Origin: GWB1-39-12 sp964435575 | Lineage (GTDB): Bacteria > Patescibacteriota > Microgenomatia > UBA8517 | Length of the DNA: 64,000 nucleotides | Assembly (NCBI GenBank): GCA_964435575.1 | Contig: CAYSZS010000001.1 | Span: 1 to 64,000, forward strand | Direction: 5' to 3' | Part shown: positions 23,374 through 32,284 of the stretch, piece by piece | Layout of the letters: every line of letters begins with the position of its first letter | Numbering within the stretch: position 1 is the first letter of the stretch | Made by a program: the position numbers and the translations under genes | Notes under the pieces: generated by a model | The model's input: the letters and a program-made list of their open reading frames with translations, nothing else | The model's database searches: none | What the model was told of the DNA's origin: nothing

Positions 23374-23718
23374 ATGGGATTTGAAGAAGAAGGGAGTATC
23401 GAAAAACCGTCACAAAAACCTGCGGGGACAGGTAGCTCAATGACCTTGGCCAAGGCTGTTGAGCTGGGTGAATACGACCCTGAGTTTTTGGCAACATTTG
23501 CCGAGTGGCATGGTTTACCCAGGCATATCCAATTTCAATATGTCCGCCAAGCATTGGACAATAGACATAGACACTTAATCACCCAATGGGCAGAAGTAAA
23601 TAACATGCTTGACTTTAGCAAGAAACCACACCTATCGGAAGCGTTGGAAAATATTATGGCACAAATCAAGAAACTGGAAAAAGACAGAGAAAAACTGTAT
23701 TTAGAATATTCGAAATAA
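23374..23718 (+). CDS. Conserved small soluble protein, Microgenomates type
   Basis: 114 residues. After a variable 24-residue start it reads LAKAVELGEYDPEFLATFAEWHGLPRH and YVRQALDNRHRHLITQWAEVNN (each shown in part), ending in a Lys/Glu coiled coil (IKKLEKDREKLYLEYSK). I recall close relatives in Microgenomates genomes without known function. It has its own leaderless promoter and is followed 5 bases later by the YdjM-like gene. Confidence 0.7.
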   Translation: MGFEEEGSIEKPSQKPAGTGSSMTLAKAVELGEYDPEFLATFAEWHGLPRHIQFQYVRQALDNRHRHLITQWAEVNNMLDFSKKPHLSEALENIMAQIKKLEKDREKLYLEYSK

Positions 23719-23723
23719 TTTCT

Positions 23724-24299
23724 ATGACTGCCAGGACACATGACGCATTTGCTTTTGCTTCTCTCATTACTGTTGCCGCTTTTTTTCCGCCCGAGTCTCT
23801 TAATCTTGCAACCCTATTGGTTTCAATAGTAGGAGCGGATATTGGTGCTTTAATTCCCGATATGGATGGTGCGGGGAACAGGCTGTGGGATTTGTTGCCT
23901 GCCGGAGACAAGATGGGAAAAATCTTACGAAGAATTTTTTACAAACATAGAACTTTAACCCACTCAATAATAGGAGTGGTTGCTATTTATAAACTTCTTG
24001 AGTGGGTTTTGGTCCGGCTCTTAAATCCCGGCTTTCTGGACGAGAAGATTGTACTAGCTGCTATTATGATAGGTTATCTCTCACATTTACTGGCAGATAG
24101 TCTAACGGAAGAAGGCGTGCCTTTTCTTTTTCCGTTGAGAATCAACTTCGGAATTCCTCCTATAAAGAAATGGAGAATAAAAACAGGAAGGTGGTTTGAA
24201 AATTTTGTTATCTACCCTGCAGTTTGGATTTATCTAATTTGGTTTATTAATACAAAAAGCGACGTGTTAACCAAAATTATCCGACTAGTGAATAGTTAA
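23724..24299 (+). CDS. Membrane-bound metal-dependent hydrolase, YdjM/DUF457-like
   Basis: 191 residues with four to five membrane segments. The family pattern is clear: THDAFAF near the start, LIPDMDGAG (Asp-x-Asp), KHRTLTHS (His-Arg-x-x-x-His) and SHLLADSLTEEG. These His/Asp residues suggest metal-dependent hydrolysis of a membrane substrate; in E. coli ydjM is SOS-regulated. No LexA box is recognised here. Confidence 0.8.
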   Translation: MTARTHDAFAFASLITVAAFFPPESLNLATLLVSIVGADIGALIPDMDGAGNRLWDLLPAGDKMGKILRRIFYKHRTLTHSIIGVVAIYKLLEWVLVRLLNPGFLDEKIVLAAIMIGYLSHLLADSLTEEGVPFLFPLRINFGIPPIKKWRIKTGRWFENFVIYPAVWIYLIWFINTKSDVLTKIIRLVNS

Positions 24300-24329
24300 A
24301 TTTTATTGTACTATTACCTCTACCTCGTC

Positions 24330-25598
24330 ATGGTCAGCGCTTTCTCTAATGCAAAAAAACAAATAGATTCGGTTGCACCGATTTTGATAACCGACTTCCC
24401 TGACAGAAAAAGATTTAGGAAGGCTATTGAACTTCTTAAAAAACCACAAAAAGTATTAAGTACAAGTTTAAGTTTAAGAATGGACAATGGACGCGTTAGG
24501 AATTTTTCAGCTTTTCGTAGCCAGCATAATGACGCAAGAGGGCCTTTCAAGGGTGGAATCCGTTTTCATCCGCAAGTTTCTGAAGACGAAGTGAAAGCCC
24601 TCTCAGTTTGGATGAGCATCAAAACCGCCGTGGTCGGGATTCCCTATGGCGGTGCTAAGGGAGGCGTGGTTGTTAATCCTAAGGAACTGCCGGTAAAAGA
24701 AATTGAAAAATTATCCAAAGTCTATGCGGAATTTTTAACTCCTTATATCGGTCCATGGAAGGATGTTCCTGCACCTGATATTAATACCGGTGCGCGGGAA
24801 ATGGCTTGGATGCTTGAGGCTTATGAAAAAAAGGTAGGTTATCATGCTCCCGCAACATTTACCGGAAAACCGATTGAGTTAGGAGGTTCTTTGGGTCGCG
24901 AAGAGGCGACAGGCCAAGGAGGGGCTTATGTTTTAGCACAGTACTTAAAAACTAAAAAACTGAAAAACGGAAAAACAACGATGGCAATACAAGGATTTGG
25001 AAATGTTGGATATTGGTTTGCAAAGTTGGCAAGTAAGGGTGGATATAAAGTTATTGCAGTTTCGGATTCGAGTGGGGGAGTTTATGATTCGAAAGGTTTG
25101 AACATTGATAAGCTTGTTGAATTGAAGGAAAAATATGGATCGTTTGTAAATTTTCCAAGAATTAAGAACTATGAGCTAATAACTAATAACGAATTATTGG
25201 GTTTAAAAGTTGATGTGTTAGTTCCAGCCGCACTCGAGAATGCAATAAATAAAAAAAACGTCAAAAATATCAAAGCAAAAGTAATTCTTGAAATGGCAAA
25301 CGGTCCTGTTACTCCTGAGGCTGAAGAAGTACTTTTGAAGAGAGGAGTGGATATTCTACCCGATGTTTTGTGTAACGCAGGGGGTGTAACTGTTTCTTAC
25401 TTTGAATGGGTCCAAAATCTTCATGGTTATAGATGGACTAAGGAAAAGGTGAACTCAGAGTTGAAAGTCATTATGAACGAAGCTTTTAATTCAATATATA
25501 AAACTGTAAAGGCAAAGAAAATTTCATATAGAAAGGCGGCATACGTACTGGCCGTCAAAAGAATCGTCGATGCGATGATTTTGAGAGGAAGGGTTTAA
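24330..25598 (+). CDS. gdhA: Glu/Leu/Phe/Val dehydrogenase (glutamate dehydrogenase)
   Basis: About 422 residues from ATG 24330. It carries out oxidative deamination of glutamate, or the reverse, with NAD(P). GPFKGGIRFHP is the substrate site with its Lys, PYGGAKGGVVV the catalytic Lys segment, PAPDINTG the catalytic Asp, and IQGFGNVGYWFAKL the dinucleotide-binding loop. A TTG at 24306 would add YYYLYLV, unlike the family; ATG 24330 is preferred. In frame between the dinucleotide fold strands, IKNYELITNNELLG is coded by a 14-base-period array (25157-25198). It links amino acids to central metabolism beside threonine degradation. Confidence 0.92.
   Translation: MVSAFSNAKKQIDSVAPILITDFPDRKRFRKAIELLKKPQKVLSTSLSLRMDNGRVRNFSAFRSQHNDARGPFKGGIRFHPQVSEDEVKALSVWMSIKTAVVGIPYGGAKGGVVVNPKELPVKEIEKLSKVYAEFLTPYIGPWKDVPAPDINTGAREMAWMLEAYEKKVGYHAPATFTGKPIELGGSLGREEATGQGGAYVLAQYLKTKKLKNGKTTMAIQGFGNVGYWFAKLASKGGYKVIAVSDSSGGVYDSKGLNIDKLVELKEKYGSFVNFPRIKNYELITNNELLGLKVDVLVPAALENAINKKNVKNIKAKVILEMANGPVTPEAEEVLLKRGVDILPDVLCNAGGVTVSYFEWVQNLHGYRWTKEKVNSELKVIMNEAFNSIYKTVKAKKISYRKAAYVLAVKRIVDAMILRGRV
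25157..25198 (+). repeat. 14-base-period array in gdhA
   Basis: Three units on a 14-base step, GAATTAAGAACTAT, GAGCTAATAACTAA, TAACGAATTATTGG (positions approximate), code for an extra loop. Confidence 0.6.
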
Positions 25599-25606
25599 CG
25601 ATTAAA

Positions 25607-25923
25607 AGTCAATCTTTTGTTTGTCCAAAATTGAATAACTATTTCTTTGCTCGTCTAAAGAAATAGTTGAAAGAAAGGACGGCCTGCAGAAATTTGATAC
25701 CTCGTTCACTCGTTCATAACAATGTTACTCAGCTCAAAACTAAGCCAGACTATTAGCCGTGAGAGGTCTGTCTTAGGTTTTCGGTTCGTAACATTTTAAG
25801 GTATTCACTCCCTCACTCGAAATCAAATTTCTGACGGCACTTAAAATGCAAACCCATCCGTCGTAGCCTTGGCGTAGGCGGGTCAAAAAACACACGGGAA
25901 AAATTAATTAATAAAGATTGACT
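25607..25923. repeat. Nested inverted-repeat element filling the gdhA-tdh gap
   Basis: Terminal 11-bp inverted repeats AGTCAATCTTT (25607-25617) and AAAGATTGACT (25913-25923). Inside are AACTATTTCTTT/AAAGAAATAGTT (a 12-bp hairpin), CAGAAATTTGAT/ATCAAATTTCTG (25687-25698 with 25822-25833), ACCT/AGGT arms (next to it), AATGTTAC/GTAACATT (25721-25728 with 25788-25795) and CTAAGCCAGAC/GTCTGTCTTAG. The helices are strictly nested. It may be a MITE-like element, a structured RNA, or stacked terminators for the two convergent genes. No coding region is seen. Confidence 0.7.
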
Positions 25924-25940
25924 AATTGTCGGGATTTGTT

Positions 25941-26954
25941 TTACTTACTATAACGGCTTTGGATTTCGGGGATTAGATATTCATTGAAGGCTTTTTCGAT
26001 GTCGTAATCAGGTTTCCAACCCCAGTCGGAGCGGGCTTTGGAATCGTCAATATCGGCCGGCCAGGAGTCGACGATTTTCTGGCGGTTTGAATCAGGTTTA
26101 TAACTTACTGCCGAGTCCGGGAAAACTTTATTAACGAGATCTGCGATATCTCCTGCTGTTGCGCTGAAAGCCGAAACATTATAAACCGATCTCGATAGCT
26201 TCTCTTTTGGTACTTCAATTAATTGAAGTAGTGCTTTTACCGCATCTGGCATTACCATGAACGGAATAATCGTATCCGGTCGAACGAAAGACTCGTAACC
26301 TTCTCCTTTTGCGGCCGAATGAATCATTTCCGGCGCATAATCGCTCGTTCCACCGGAAGGAATTGTCATAGCACTGATAATCCCGGGAAAACGAAGACAA
26401 CGAAAATCCACAATAAGTTGTTGGTGGTTGGTAGTTAGTAGTTGGTAGTTAGAGGAGTAATAGCTTCCTAACATCTCGCAATAAAGTTTATTTATTCCAT
26501 ACATTGTGATTGGAGTGTTATGTTCTTCTTCTTTAAGAGGTTTTAGACTGTTTTTTGTTTCAAGCGTTGGGATGCCATAAACCGCGATTGAGCTGGGAAA
26601 AATGAATTTAATAGCCCTTTTTTCAACATATCCAACTCTATTGGTAGTGCTTAATAATGAGTTTGTTCCGTTCACGTTAACATCATGTGCTCGCTCGGGA
26701 TCTTTTTCGGCGGCAGTTGAAAGTATCGCGGCAAGGTGGAAGATTATCGATATAGAGTGCTCTTTTAGAAGATTTTCAACGACAGTCTTGTCCAAAATAT
26801 CGGCCACAACCGTTTCGTGAACAAAGGGTTTGAGGCTGTCATCAAGTTCTCGGATATCGAGCGCGACGATATCATACTTTTTTAATTGAGAAAGAGCAGG
26901 AATAAGACCATGGCCGACTTCTCCATTGGCACCGGTTATCAGTACTGTCTCCAT
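25941..26954 (-). CDS. L-threonine 3-dehydrogenase, short-chain (SDR) type
   Basis: 337 residues. It oxidises L-threonine to 2-amino-3-oxobutyrate with NAD. Rossmann motif TGANGEVGHG at the N-terminus; FHLAAILSTAAEKDPE, FPSSIAVYG, catalytic TMYGINK (Tyr-x-x-x-Lys) and LRFPGIIS...GGTSDYAPEM are the distinctive pattern of SDR-type threonine dehydrogenases. The neighbour 2-amino-3-ketobutyrate CoA ligase supports this. SNYQLLTTNHQQLI is an in-frame insert coded by three 14-base units. A minus-strand TAATAT box lies 6 bases before the ATG inside the end of the upstream gene, so it can be transcribed separately. Confidence 0.88.
   Translation of the reverse strand: METVLITGANGEVGHGLIPALSQLKKYDIVALDIRELDDSLKPFVHETVVADILDKTVVENLLKEHSISIIFHLAAILSTAAEKDPERAHDVNVNGTNSLLSTTNRVGYVEKRAIKFIFPSSIAVYGIPTLETKNSLKPLKEEEHNTPITMYGINKLYCEMLGSYYSSNYQLLTTNHQQLIVDFRCLRFPGIISAMTIPSGGTSDYAPEMIHSAAKGEGYESFVRPDTIIPFMVMPDAVKALLQLIEVPKEKLSRSVYNVSAFSATAGDIADLVNKVFPDSAVSYKPDSNRQKIVDSWPADIDDSKARSDWGWKPDYDIEKAFNEYLIPEIQSRYSK
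26417..26458. repeat. Three 14-base units in the threonine dehydrogenase gene
   Basis: GTTGTTGGTGGTTG, GTAGTTAGTAGTTG and GTAGTTAGAGGAGT lie end to end (42 bases, 14 codons), keeping the frame. Confidence 0.8.
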
Positions 26955-26958
26955 ATTT

Positions 26959-28170
26959 CTATATTACACCCAATTTTTCCCCTATTTTTGAAAACGCATC
27001 AAGACATATATCAAGTTCTTTTCGGGAATGACTTGCGCTCATCATTACACGAATGCGCGCCTTATCTAAGGGAACTGTTGGGTATCCGATTGCCATCGCG
27101 AAAATGCCATTATCGAATAATTTTCTGCTAAACTCCTGTGCTGCTTTTACTTCACCAAGCATTACGGGAACAATCGGTGTTTCACTTTTTCCGATGTCAA
27201 ACCCTAACTCGATCATTTTTTCTTTAAAATATCTTGTATTTTCCCAGAGTTTCTTAACTAGAGTATCAGATTTTTCAAGAATCTTTACGGCGGCAATGCA
27301 AGATGCAACATCTGGGACGGTCATTGCTGATGAAAATAAGAAGGGACGAGCGCGTTGCCTTAGCCAACCGACAATAGTTTTTCGACCCGCGACATATCCA
27401 CCGACGACTCCAAAGGCTTTGCTCATTGTTCCAATTTCGATATCTGCTTTTCCGTGAAGATTAAAGTAGTCAACTATTCCACGGCCGTTTTTACCCAAAA
27501 CCCCTTCGCCGTGTGCATCGTCGACCATTAAGATGCATTCGTATTTTTCGGCAATTTTTACAATTTCGGGGAGCGGAGCAATGTCTCCGTCCATCGAAAA
27601 TACCCCATCGATTACGATTAATTTTCTGTTTTGAGTTTTGCCTGCCCCGAACCGAATGGTTCTGGGGGGATTTTGGAGTTTTTTTTCTAAATCTTTTGGA
27701 TCACAATGTTTATATCTCACAACTTCTGCTTTAGACAAACGGCAGGCGTCGATGATGCTTGCGTGGTTTAATTCGTCTGAAAAAATTAAATCGCCTTCTC
27801 CGACAAGCGCAGGAATTGTTGCGATGTTTGCATTAAAACCAGATTGAAAAGTAATCACATCTTCTGTTTTTTTAAACTTTGCCAGAGCTTTTTCTAGTTC
27901 CAAATGAAGTTTTGTAGTTCCCGCAATTGTCCGAACAGCGGTTGGTCCGATTCCGTATTTATCAATCGCGCGCTTTGCAGCCTTTTTAAGTTTCAGGTTA
28001 TTAGCCAGCCCTAAATAATTATTGGTACAGAAGTTTAAAACCCATTTTCCGTCAACTTTTATTTTTGCACCTATCGGAGAATCGATTGTTCTTATATTTA
28101 TCAGGAGGCCTCCTTTTTTGAGACCTTGTAAGCTTTCAGAAATCCAATTTATTTTATTATTAATTTCCAT
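26959..28170 (-). CDS. kbl: 2-amino-3-ketobutyrate CoA ligase (glycine C-acetyltransferase)
   Basis: About 403 residues from ATG 28170. An alpha-oxoamine synthase: cleaves 2-amino-3-oxobutyrate with CoA to glycine and acetyl-CoA. NFCTNNYLGLA, VITFQSGFNANIA, DELNHASIID, VIDGVFSMDGD, DDAHGEGVLG and the PLP lysine in IGTMSKAFGVVGGY are all present. Pairing with threonine dehydrogenase decides against the otherwise similar BioF. PPRTIRFGAGKTQ, coded by a hairpin at 27645-27667, is an apparent insertion. The longer start at 28215 is rejected; 28170 lies beside an inverted repeat shared with the divergent Clp gene. Confidence 0.88.
   Translation of the reverse strand: MEINNKINWISESLQGLKKGGLLINIRTIDSPIGAKIKVDGKWVLNFCTNNYLGLANNLKLKKAAKRAIDKYGIGPTAVRTIAGTTKLHLELEKALAKFKKTEDVITFQSGFNANIATIPALVGEGDLIFSDELNHASIIDACRLSKAEVVRYKHCDPKDLEKKLQNPPRTIRFGAGKTQNRKLIVIDGVFSMDGDIAPLPEIVKIAEKYECILMVDDAHGEGVLGKNGRGIVDYFNLHGKADIEIGTMSKAFGVVGGYVAGRKTIVGWLRQRARPFLFSSAMTVPDVASCIAAVKILEKSDTLVKKLWENTRYFKEKMIELGFDIGKSETPIVPVMLGEVKAAQEFSRKLFDNGIFAMAIGYPTVPLDKARIRVMMSASHSRKELDICLDAFSKIGEKLGVI
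27645..27667. repeat. Hairpin insertion in kbl
   Basis: CCCCGAACC gaat GGTTCTGGGG (one bulged T). It codes on the minus strand for NPPRTIRFGAG, 7 to 10 residues more than E. coli Kbl has at this place. Confidence 0.55.
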
Positions 28171-28185
28171 GATACATGGTATCAT
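28169..28185. promoter_or_regulatory. Inverted repeat between divergent starts, possible operator
   Basis: ATGATAC atg GTATCAT, a perfect 7-bp inverted repeat that overlaps the kbl start codon and ends 9 bases before the Clp gene ATG at 28195. It could also supply the TATCAT -10 box of the latter. Confidence 0.45.
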
Positions 28186-28194
28186 GATATTAAC

Positions 28195-30660
28195 ATGGAA
28201 TTTCTTGCCTGGCATTATACAAAAGGGATTAATTACTATCTAAAAAGCTGGCTTTCAACTGTCAATTGGTTTACCCACTATTTTTCATTACCACTTCTTC
28301 TTAAGACCCTATTTTCACCCTGGAAGAGAATGGTGGTTACCGACGCTTCAGCCGGTTTTAATTTTCAGAAAAAGTTTGAGGCATTTACTTTTAATCTCGT
28401 TTCAAGAGGTGTTGGAGCTATGGTTCGTTTTATTTTGTTTTGGACCGGACTTATCTTAATTATTTTTGGATTTGTCGGAGGAGCAATCGGAATAGTCTTC
28501 TGGGTTATAATGCCTTTTTTTGGCCTCTCCGTCTATTCAAAGTATAAAAGGCAGGTTAAAAATTATGTGAGTGAACTTCTTTTTAAAATAAAATCGGAGA
28601 AACTGGAACCTTTAACGGTAATTTTTGATAGTACAGCGGGTTTATTTGTTCTTTCTCGTATAAATATAAATTCCGCGGAACTTTTGCAAAATGCCAATAT
28701 GAAAAAGATCACATTTGCGAAAGAGTCTTTTGAATCCTTCGAGGAAGTAATAACTTATCTTATTAAAAATAATGTTTGGAAGGATGAGTTTTTCAATAAA
28801 AAAGAAATAACGGCTGAAGATTTAATTTTGGCTGCAAGCTGGTGGGATAGAAAGCAAAGTGAAGAAACGTCTTTTGACGAACCTTATTTTGGTAGGCCGG
28901 GAATTGCGCTTGAACTTACTTTTGGTTATACACCGGTACTTAATCAATATTCAGTTGATTTAAGCCTTCCCCAATCCTTTTCCCACCGGTTGATAGGAAG
29001 GGGTCAAATAGTTTCCCGGATGGAAAGGGTACTTACGGCAGGAAGTAGCGTACTTTTAATGGGGCAGCCTGGAGTCGGGAAAAAGACTGTTGTTTTGGAG
29101 TTTGCGAGGCGCGCGGCAAGTGGAGAGCTTGGTCGGGAAATGGCTTATAAGAGAGTTCTTGAATTTGATTACAACGCTCTTCTATCGAATGCAACGGATG
29201 TTAACAAGAAAAAAACTGAGCTTGCTGAGATATTGGCAGAGGCGTCTTCCGCCGGGAATATAATTCTTATGTTTCGAGACATCCAAAGACTCATAAATCC
29301 CGAGGTAGAAGGATATGATTTTACCGACGTAATTGAAGGCCATCTTGAAAAAAGAGCGTTAAAAATTATAGCCGTTTCCACGAATACAGAGTACGAGAGG
29401 TTTATTGCAGGAAACTTAAGGATAAGAAAATATTTGGAGAAAGTTGAAGTTACGCCACCCACAAAAGATGAGGCGATGCAGATACTAATTGATGCTGCCA
29501 AACGTTGGGAATTACTTACAGGATTATTAATTACGGTGTCTAGTTTAAGGCATATTCTCGATGAATCTGATCGCTATATCACCGAAGTTCCGTTTCCGGA
29601 AAAAGCGCTGGAGCTTCTTGATGCCGTTATCTCCCTAAAAGAGCAACAAGGGGGAGGAATTTTGGTGATCGATGACGTAAACATTGTTTTGGCCGAAAAA
29701 ACAGGAATATCATTTGCAAGGCTTACCGGTGAGGAGAAAAAACGATTGGAGAAAATTGAAGACATAATTCACGAAAGACTGATCGATCAGGATATTGCAA
29801 TAAGTCTTATAGGTAAAACGTTGCGAGCAAAAACCGTCGGAGTTGTCAAAGAAGATAGGCCGTTGGGTTCGTTTCTTTTTTTGGGTCCGACGGGAGTTGG
29901 AAAAACAGAAACGGCTAAGGTTTTGGCAAAAGTATATTACGGAGCAAGCGAAAATATATTGAGATTTGATATGGCGGAATATTCCGGAAGAGAGGGTCTG
30001 GAAAGGCTAATTGGTTCTGTTTCAAAGAATTTGCCCGGCGCGTTAACGACAGCCATAAAAAATAAGCCGGCTAGTTTACTTCTTCTCGACGAGATTGAGA
30101 AAGCTACAAAAGAAATTTATAATCTATTTTTGTCGCTTCTTGATGAGGGGATTATTACCGATGCTTTTGGAAAAAAGATTGTCTGCCGCCACTTATTCGT
30201 GATTGGAACTTCAAATGCCGGGGCCGAATTTGTAAGGCAACTCGTTAATAGGGGAATTTCGGGAGAAGAACTTCAAAAATCGGTTGTGAATCATGTTTTG
30301 GAAAAAGAAATATTTTCTCCAGAGTTTTTAAATAGGTTTGACGGGGTGGTTGTCTACGAGCCTTTAAAACCGGATGACCTTGTCAAAATTGCCCACTTGA
30401 TGCTCTTAGAATTAGCCGAAAACCTTAAAAAGAAAAATATTACGCTCACGCTTACGGATGATACAGCCCAGAAACTTGCTAAAGATGGGTATGATCCAGC
30501 ATTCGGAGCAAGACCCATGAAAAGAATTTTGAACATTGTACTTGGTGACCTAATTGGTCGCGCAATTTTAAAGGGTGAAATTAATGAAGGAGACAAGATA
30601 AAACTTCTACCTGGGGAAGGAAAAGAGGAATTTAGGTTAGAGAAAGTCCCAGTCGCATGA
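28195..30660 (+). CDS. Membrane-anchored Clp/Hsp100 AAA+ ATPase
   Basis: 821 residues. The first 120 residues hold two membrane segments (FILFWTGLILIIFGFVGG and IGIVFWVIMPFFGLSVY), absent from ordinary ClpC and ClpB. Residues about 130-230 may be a Clp N-like domain. The D1 ATPase has GQPGVGKKT, and D2 has FLGPTGVGKTETAKVL, LLLDEIEKA, IGTSNAG, FLNRFDGVV and the sensor 2 segment FGARPMKRI. It unfolds proteins at the membrane; whether it feeds ClpP is unclear, as I see no definite LGF-type ClpP loop. Divergent from kbl. Confidence 0.85.
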   Translation: MEFLAWHYTKGINYYLKSWLSTVNWFTHYFSLPLLLKTLFSPWKRMVVTDASAGFNFQKKFEAFTFNLVSRGVGAMVRFILFWTGLILIIFGFVGGAIGIVFWVIMPFFGLSVYSKYKRQVKNYVSELLFKIKSEKLEPLTVIFDSTAGLFVLSRININSAELLQNANMKKITFAKESFESFEEVITYLIKNNVWKDEFFNKKEITAEDLILAASWWDRKQSEETSFDEPYFGRPGIALELTFGYTPVLNQYSVDLSLPQSFSHRLIGRGQIVSRMERVLTAGSSVLLMGQPGVGKKTVVLEFARRAASGELGREMAYKRVLEFDYNALLSNATDVNKKKTELAEILAEASSAGNIILMFRDIQRLINPEVEGYDFTDVIEGHLEKRALKIIAVSTNTEYERFIAGNLRIRKYLEKVEVTPPTKDEAMQILIDAAKRWELLTGLLITVSSLRHILDESDRYITEVPFPEKALELLDAVISLKEQQGGGILVIDDVNIVLAEKTGISFARLTGEEKKRLEKIEDIIHERLIDQDIAISLIGKTLRAKTVGVVKEDRPLGSFLFLGPTGVGKTETAKVLAKVYYGASENILRFDMAEYSGREGLERLIGSVSKNLPGALTTAIKNKPASLLLLDEIEKATKEIYNLFLSLLDEGIITDAFGKKIVCRHLFVIGTSNAGAEFVRQLVNRGISGEELQKSVVNHVLEKEIFSPEFLNRFDGVVVYEPLKPDDLVKIAHLMLLELAENLKKKNITLTLTDDTAQKLAKDGYDPAFGARPMKRILNIVLGDLIGRAILKGEINEGDKIKLLPGEGKEEFRLEKVPVA

Positions 30661-30690
30661 GATATGAAATTATCTAACGGGACGGGATCG

Positions 30691-30700
30691 GGAGGAGGTG
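30691..30700 (+). promoter_or_regulatory. Strong Shine-Dalgarno that decides the start at 30704
   Basis: GGAGGAGGTG directly before ATTATG; spacing fits ATG 30704 and not GTG 30698. Confidence 0.7.
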
Positions 30701-30703
30701 ATT

Positions 30704-30904
30704 ATGGACAACCATATCTATAATCTAATTAAATCGCTCAGCAAAAAGGCACAGGTAGTTTCTAAGTATGATACTTATTTAAAAGACGCTGGTAGCTGTG
30801 AAACTTGCCAAAACCTGTGGAATAAGTTAAAGAGCGAAGATCAATTACAATTACAAGAAATTAAAAAAGTTTTACAAAGTCATGTAAAAGATGGAACTCT
30901 GTAA
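30704..30904 (+). CDS. Small conserved protein with CxxC
   Basis: 66 residues, helical, with GSCETCQNLW supplying a Cys-x-x-Cys pair. I recall similar short proteins in Microgenomates; function unknown. The Shine-Dalgarno AGGAGG (30692-30697) is 6 bases from ATG 30704; the alternative GTG at 30698 touches it and is rejected. This is one of few genes here with a strong ribosome binding site. Confidence 0.65.
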   Translation: MDNHIYNLIKSLSKKAQVVSKYDTYLKDAGSCETCQNLWNKLKSEDQLQLQEIKKVLQSHVKDGTL

Positions 30905-31040
30905 TTAATTTTTTGAAATTGTACCGTTAGCTTCAGAATTTAGTTAAATTGCCCCTTCCATTTGTATTAAAAACACTGCTACTATGGTATTGGATATTTT
31001 TATTTGTACCGCTAAATGCGGTAATTTAGTGTACTTGAAA

Positions 31041-32228
31041 ATGCCTCTGAAAGTATTGATGATTGGTTGGGAGTTGCCTCCTTTTAACAGTGGCGGATTG
31101 GGTGAAGCGTGTCTTGGTCTTGCACGGGCCATTTCAAGAAAAGGAGTAGGTATAACGTTTATTCTTCCCAAGAAACAGGAGTTTAAATTTGATTTCATTA
31201 ATTTAATTTTTGCGGATGTAGACGAACTTGAGCTAGCTTTGCCGGCCGCCTACGTAACTACCCACTCATGGTCGAGAATGTTTTCAACCGACGACCTTCC
31301 GCCCGACTATGTTAAAGCAAGCCTGAAATACGCAGAGAAAATGGAAAAGCTGATAAAGAGATTCGTCGGCAATGTAGATGTTATTCATGCCCACGACTGG
31401 ATGACTTATCCTGCGGGAGTTGTCGCAAAACGCATACTTAATAAACCGCTTGTTGTTCACGTCCATTCTACAGAGTACGATCGTACAGGAGGCCACCTTC
31501 CCAACCCAGCCGTCTATAAAATTGAAAAAATGGGATTTGAGGAGGCAGATAAAATCTTGCCCGTGGGAGGGTATATGAAAAGTATAATAGTTGATAAATA
31601 TGATATAGCGGAAGACAAAATAATGACTATCTACAACGGAGTTGACGAAGAAAAGAAAGATCTTCCTCCCGCCCTAATGGCTTATAAAAAATTGGGTTAC
31701 AAAATAGTGCTTTATTTAGGAAGAATCACGCTTCAGAAAGGGCCTGAATATTTCGTTCGTGCAGCCGGGAAAGTTGCCGATTATTTCTCGAAAGTTATTT
31801 TTGTGGTGACAGGATCGGGAGACATGCAGGATTATATGATTTCTGAAGCCGCGCGTCTTGGCATACTTGATAAATTTATATTCACTGGATTTTTGAGGGG
31901 TGACGAGAGGGACCAGATATATCAAACGGCAGACCTATATGTTATGCCTTCGGTATCGGAACCTTTTGGAATTACCGCACTAGAGGCTGCGGTCAACGGG
32001 ACGCCGGCACTGATTTCTAAACAGTCAGGAGTATCCGAAATTTTTATAAATGCCTTGAAAACCGATTTTTGGGATATTGATGAAATGGCCAATAAGATTT
32101 TGGCTGTTATTAAATACGGAAGTTTGAGGAAAGATTTACGTAGGGAGTCGGGGAAAGAGGTCAAGTCATTTAGCTGGTCTCGCGCAGCGGATGAGGTTTT
32201 GAAAGTCTACAACCAGTTAATTACATAA
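31041..32228 (+). CDS. Glycosyltransferase, glycogen-synthase-like (GT4/GT5)
   Basis: About 395 residues from ATG 31041. MPLKVLMIGWELPPFNSGGLGEACLGL is the GT-B N-terminal loop that binds the donor diphosphate (shown in part: WELPPFNSGGLGE). VIHAHDWMTYPAG follows, then the C-terminal domain with LYLGRITLQKGPEYF, FIFTGFLRGDERD and the donor-binding VMPSVSEPFGITALEA. It probably extends an alpha-glucan from a nucleotide sugar, given that GH57, GH15 and a ROK kinase follow in the same direction. The ORF extends upstream to 30984 but the family begins at MPLKV. Confidence 0.85.
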   Translation: MPLKVLMIGWELPPFNSGGLGEACLGLARAISRKGVGITFILPKKQEFKFDFINLIFADVDELELALPAAYVTTHSWSRMFSTDDLPPDYVKASLKYAEKMEKLIKRFVGNVDVIHAHDWMTYPAGVVAKRILNKPLVVHVHSTEYDRTGGHLPNPAVYKIEKMGFEEADKILPVGGYMKSIIVDKYDIAEDKIMTIYNGVDEEKKDLPPALMAYKKLGYKIVLYLGRITLQKGPEYFVRAAGKVADYFSKVIFVVTGSGDMQDYMISEAARLGILDKFIFTGFLRGDERDQIYQTADLYVMPSVSEPFGITALEAAVNGTPALISKQSGVSEIFINALKTDFWDIDEMANKILAVIKYGSLRKDLRRESGKEVKSFSWSRAADEVLKVYNQLIT

Positions 32229-32284
32229 ATTGACTTAAACAATGACCAAAATCCGATATCTAAAATATTCTGTTTTTTTAAGTT

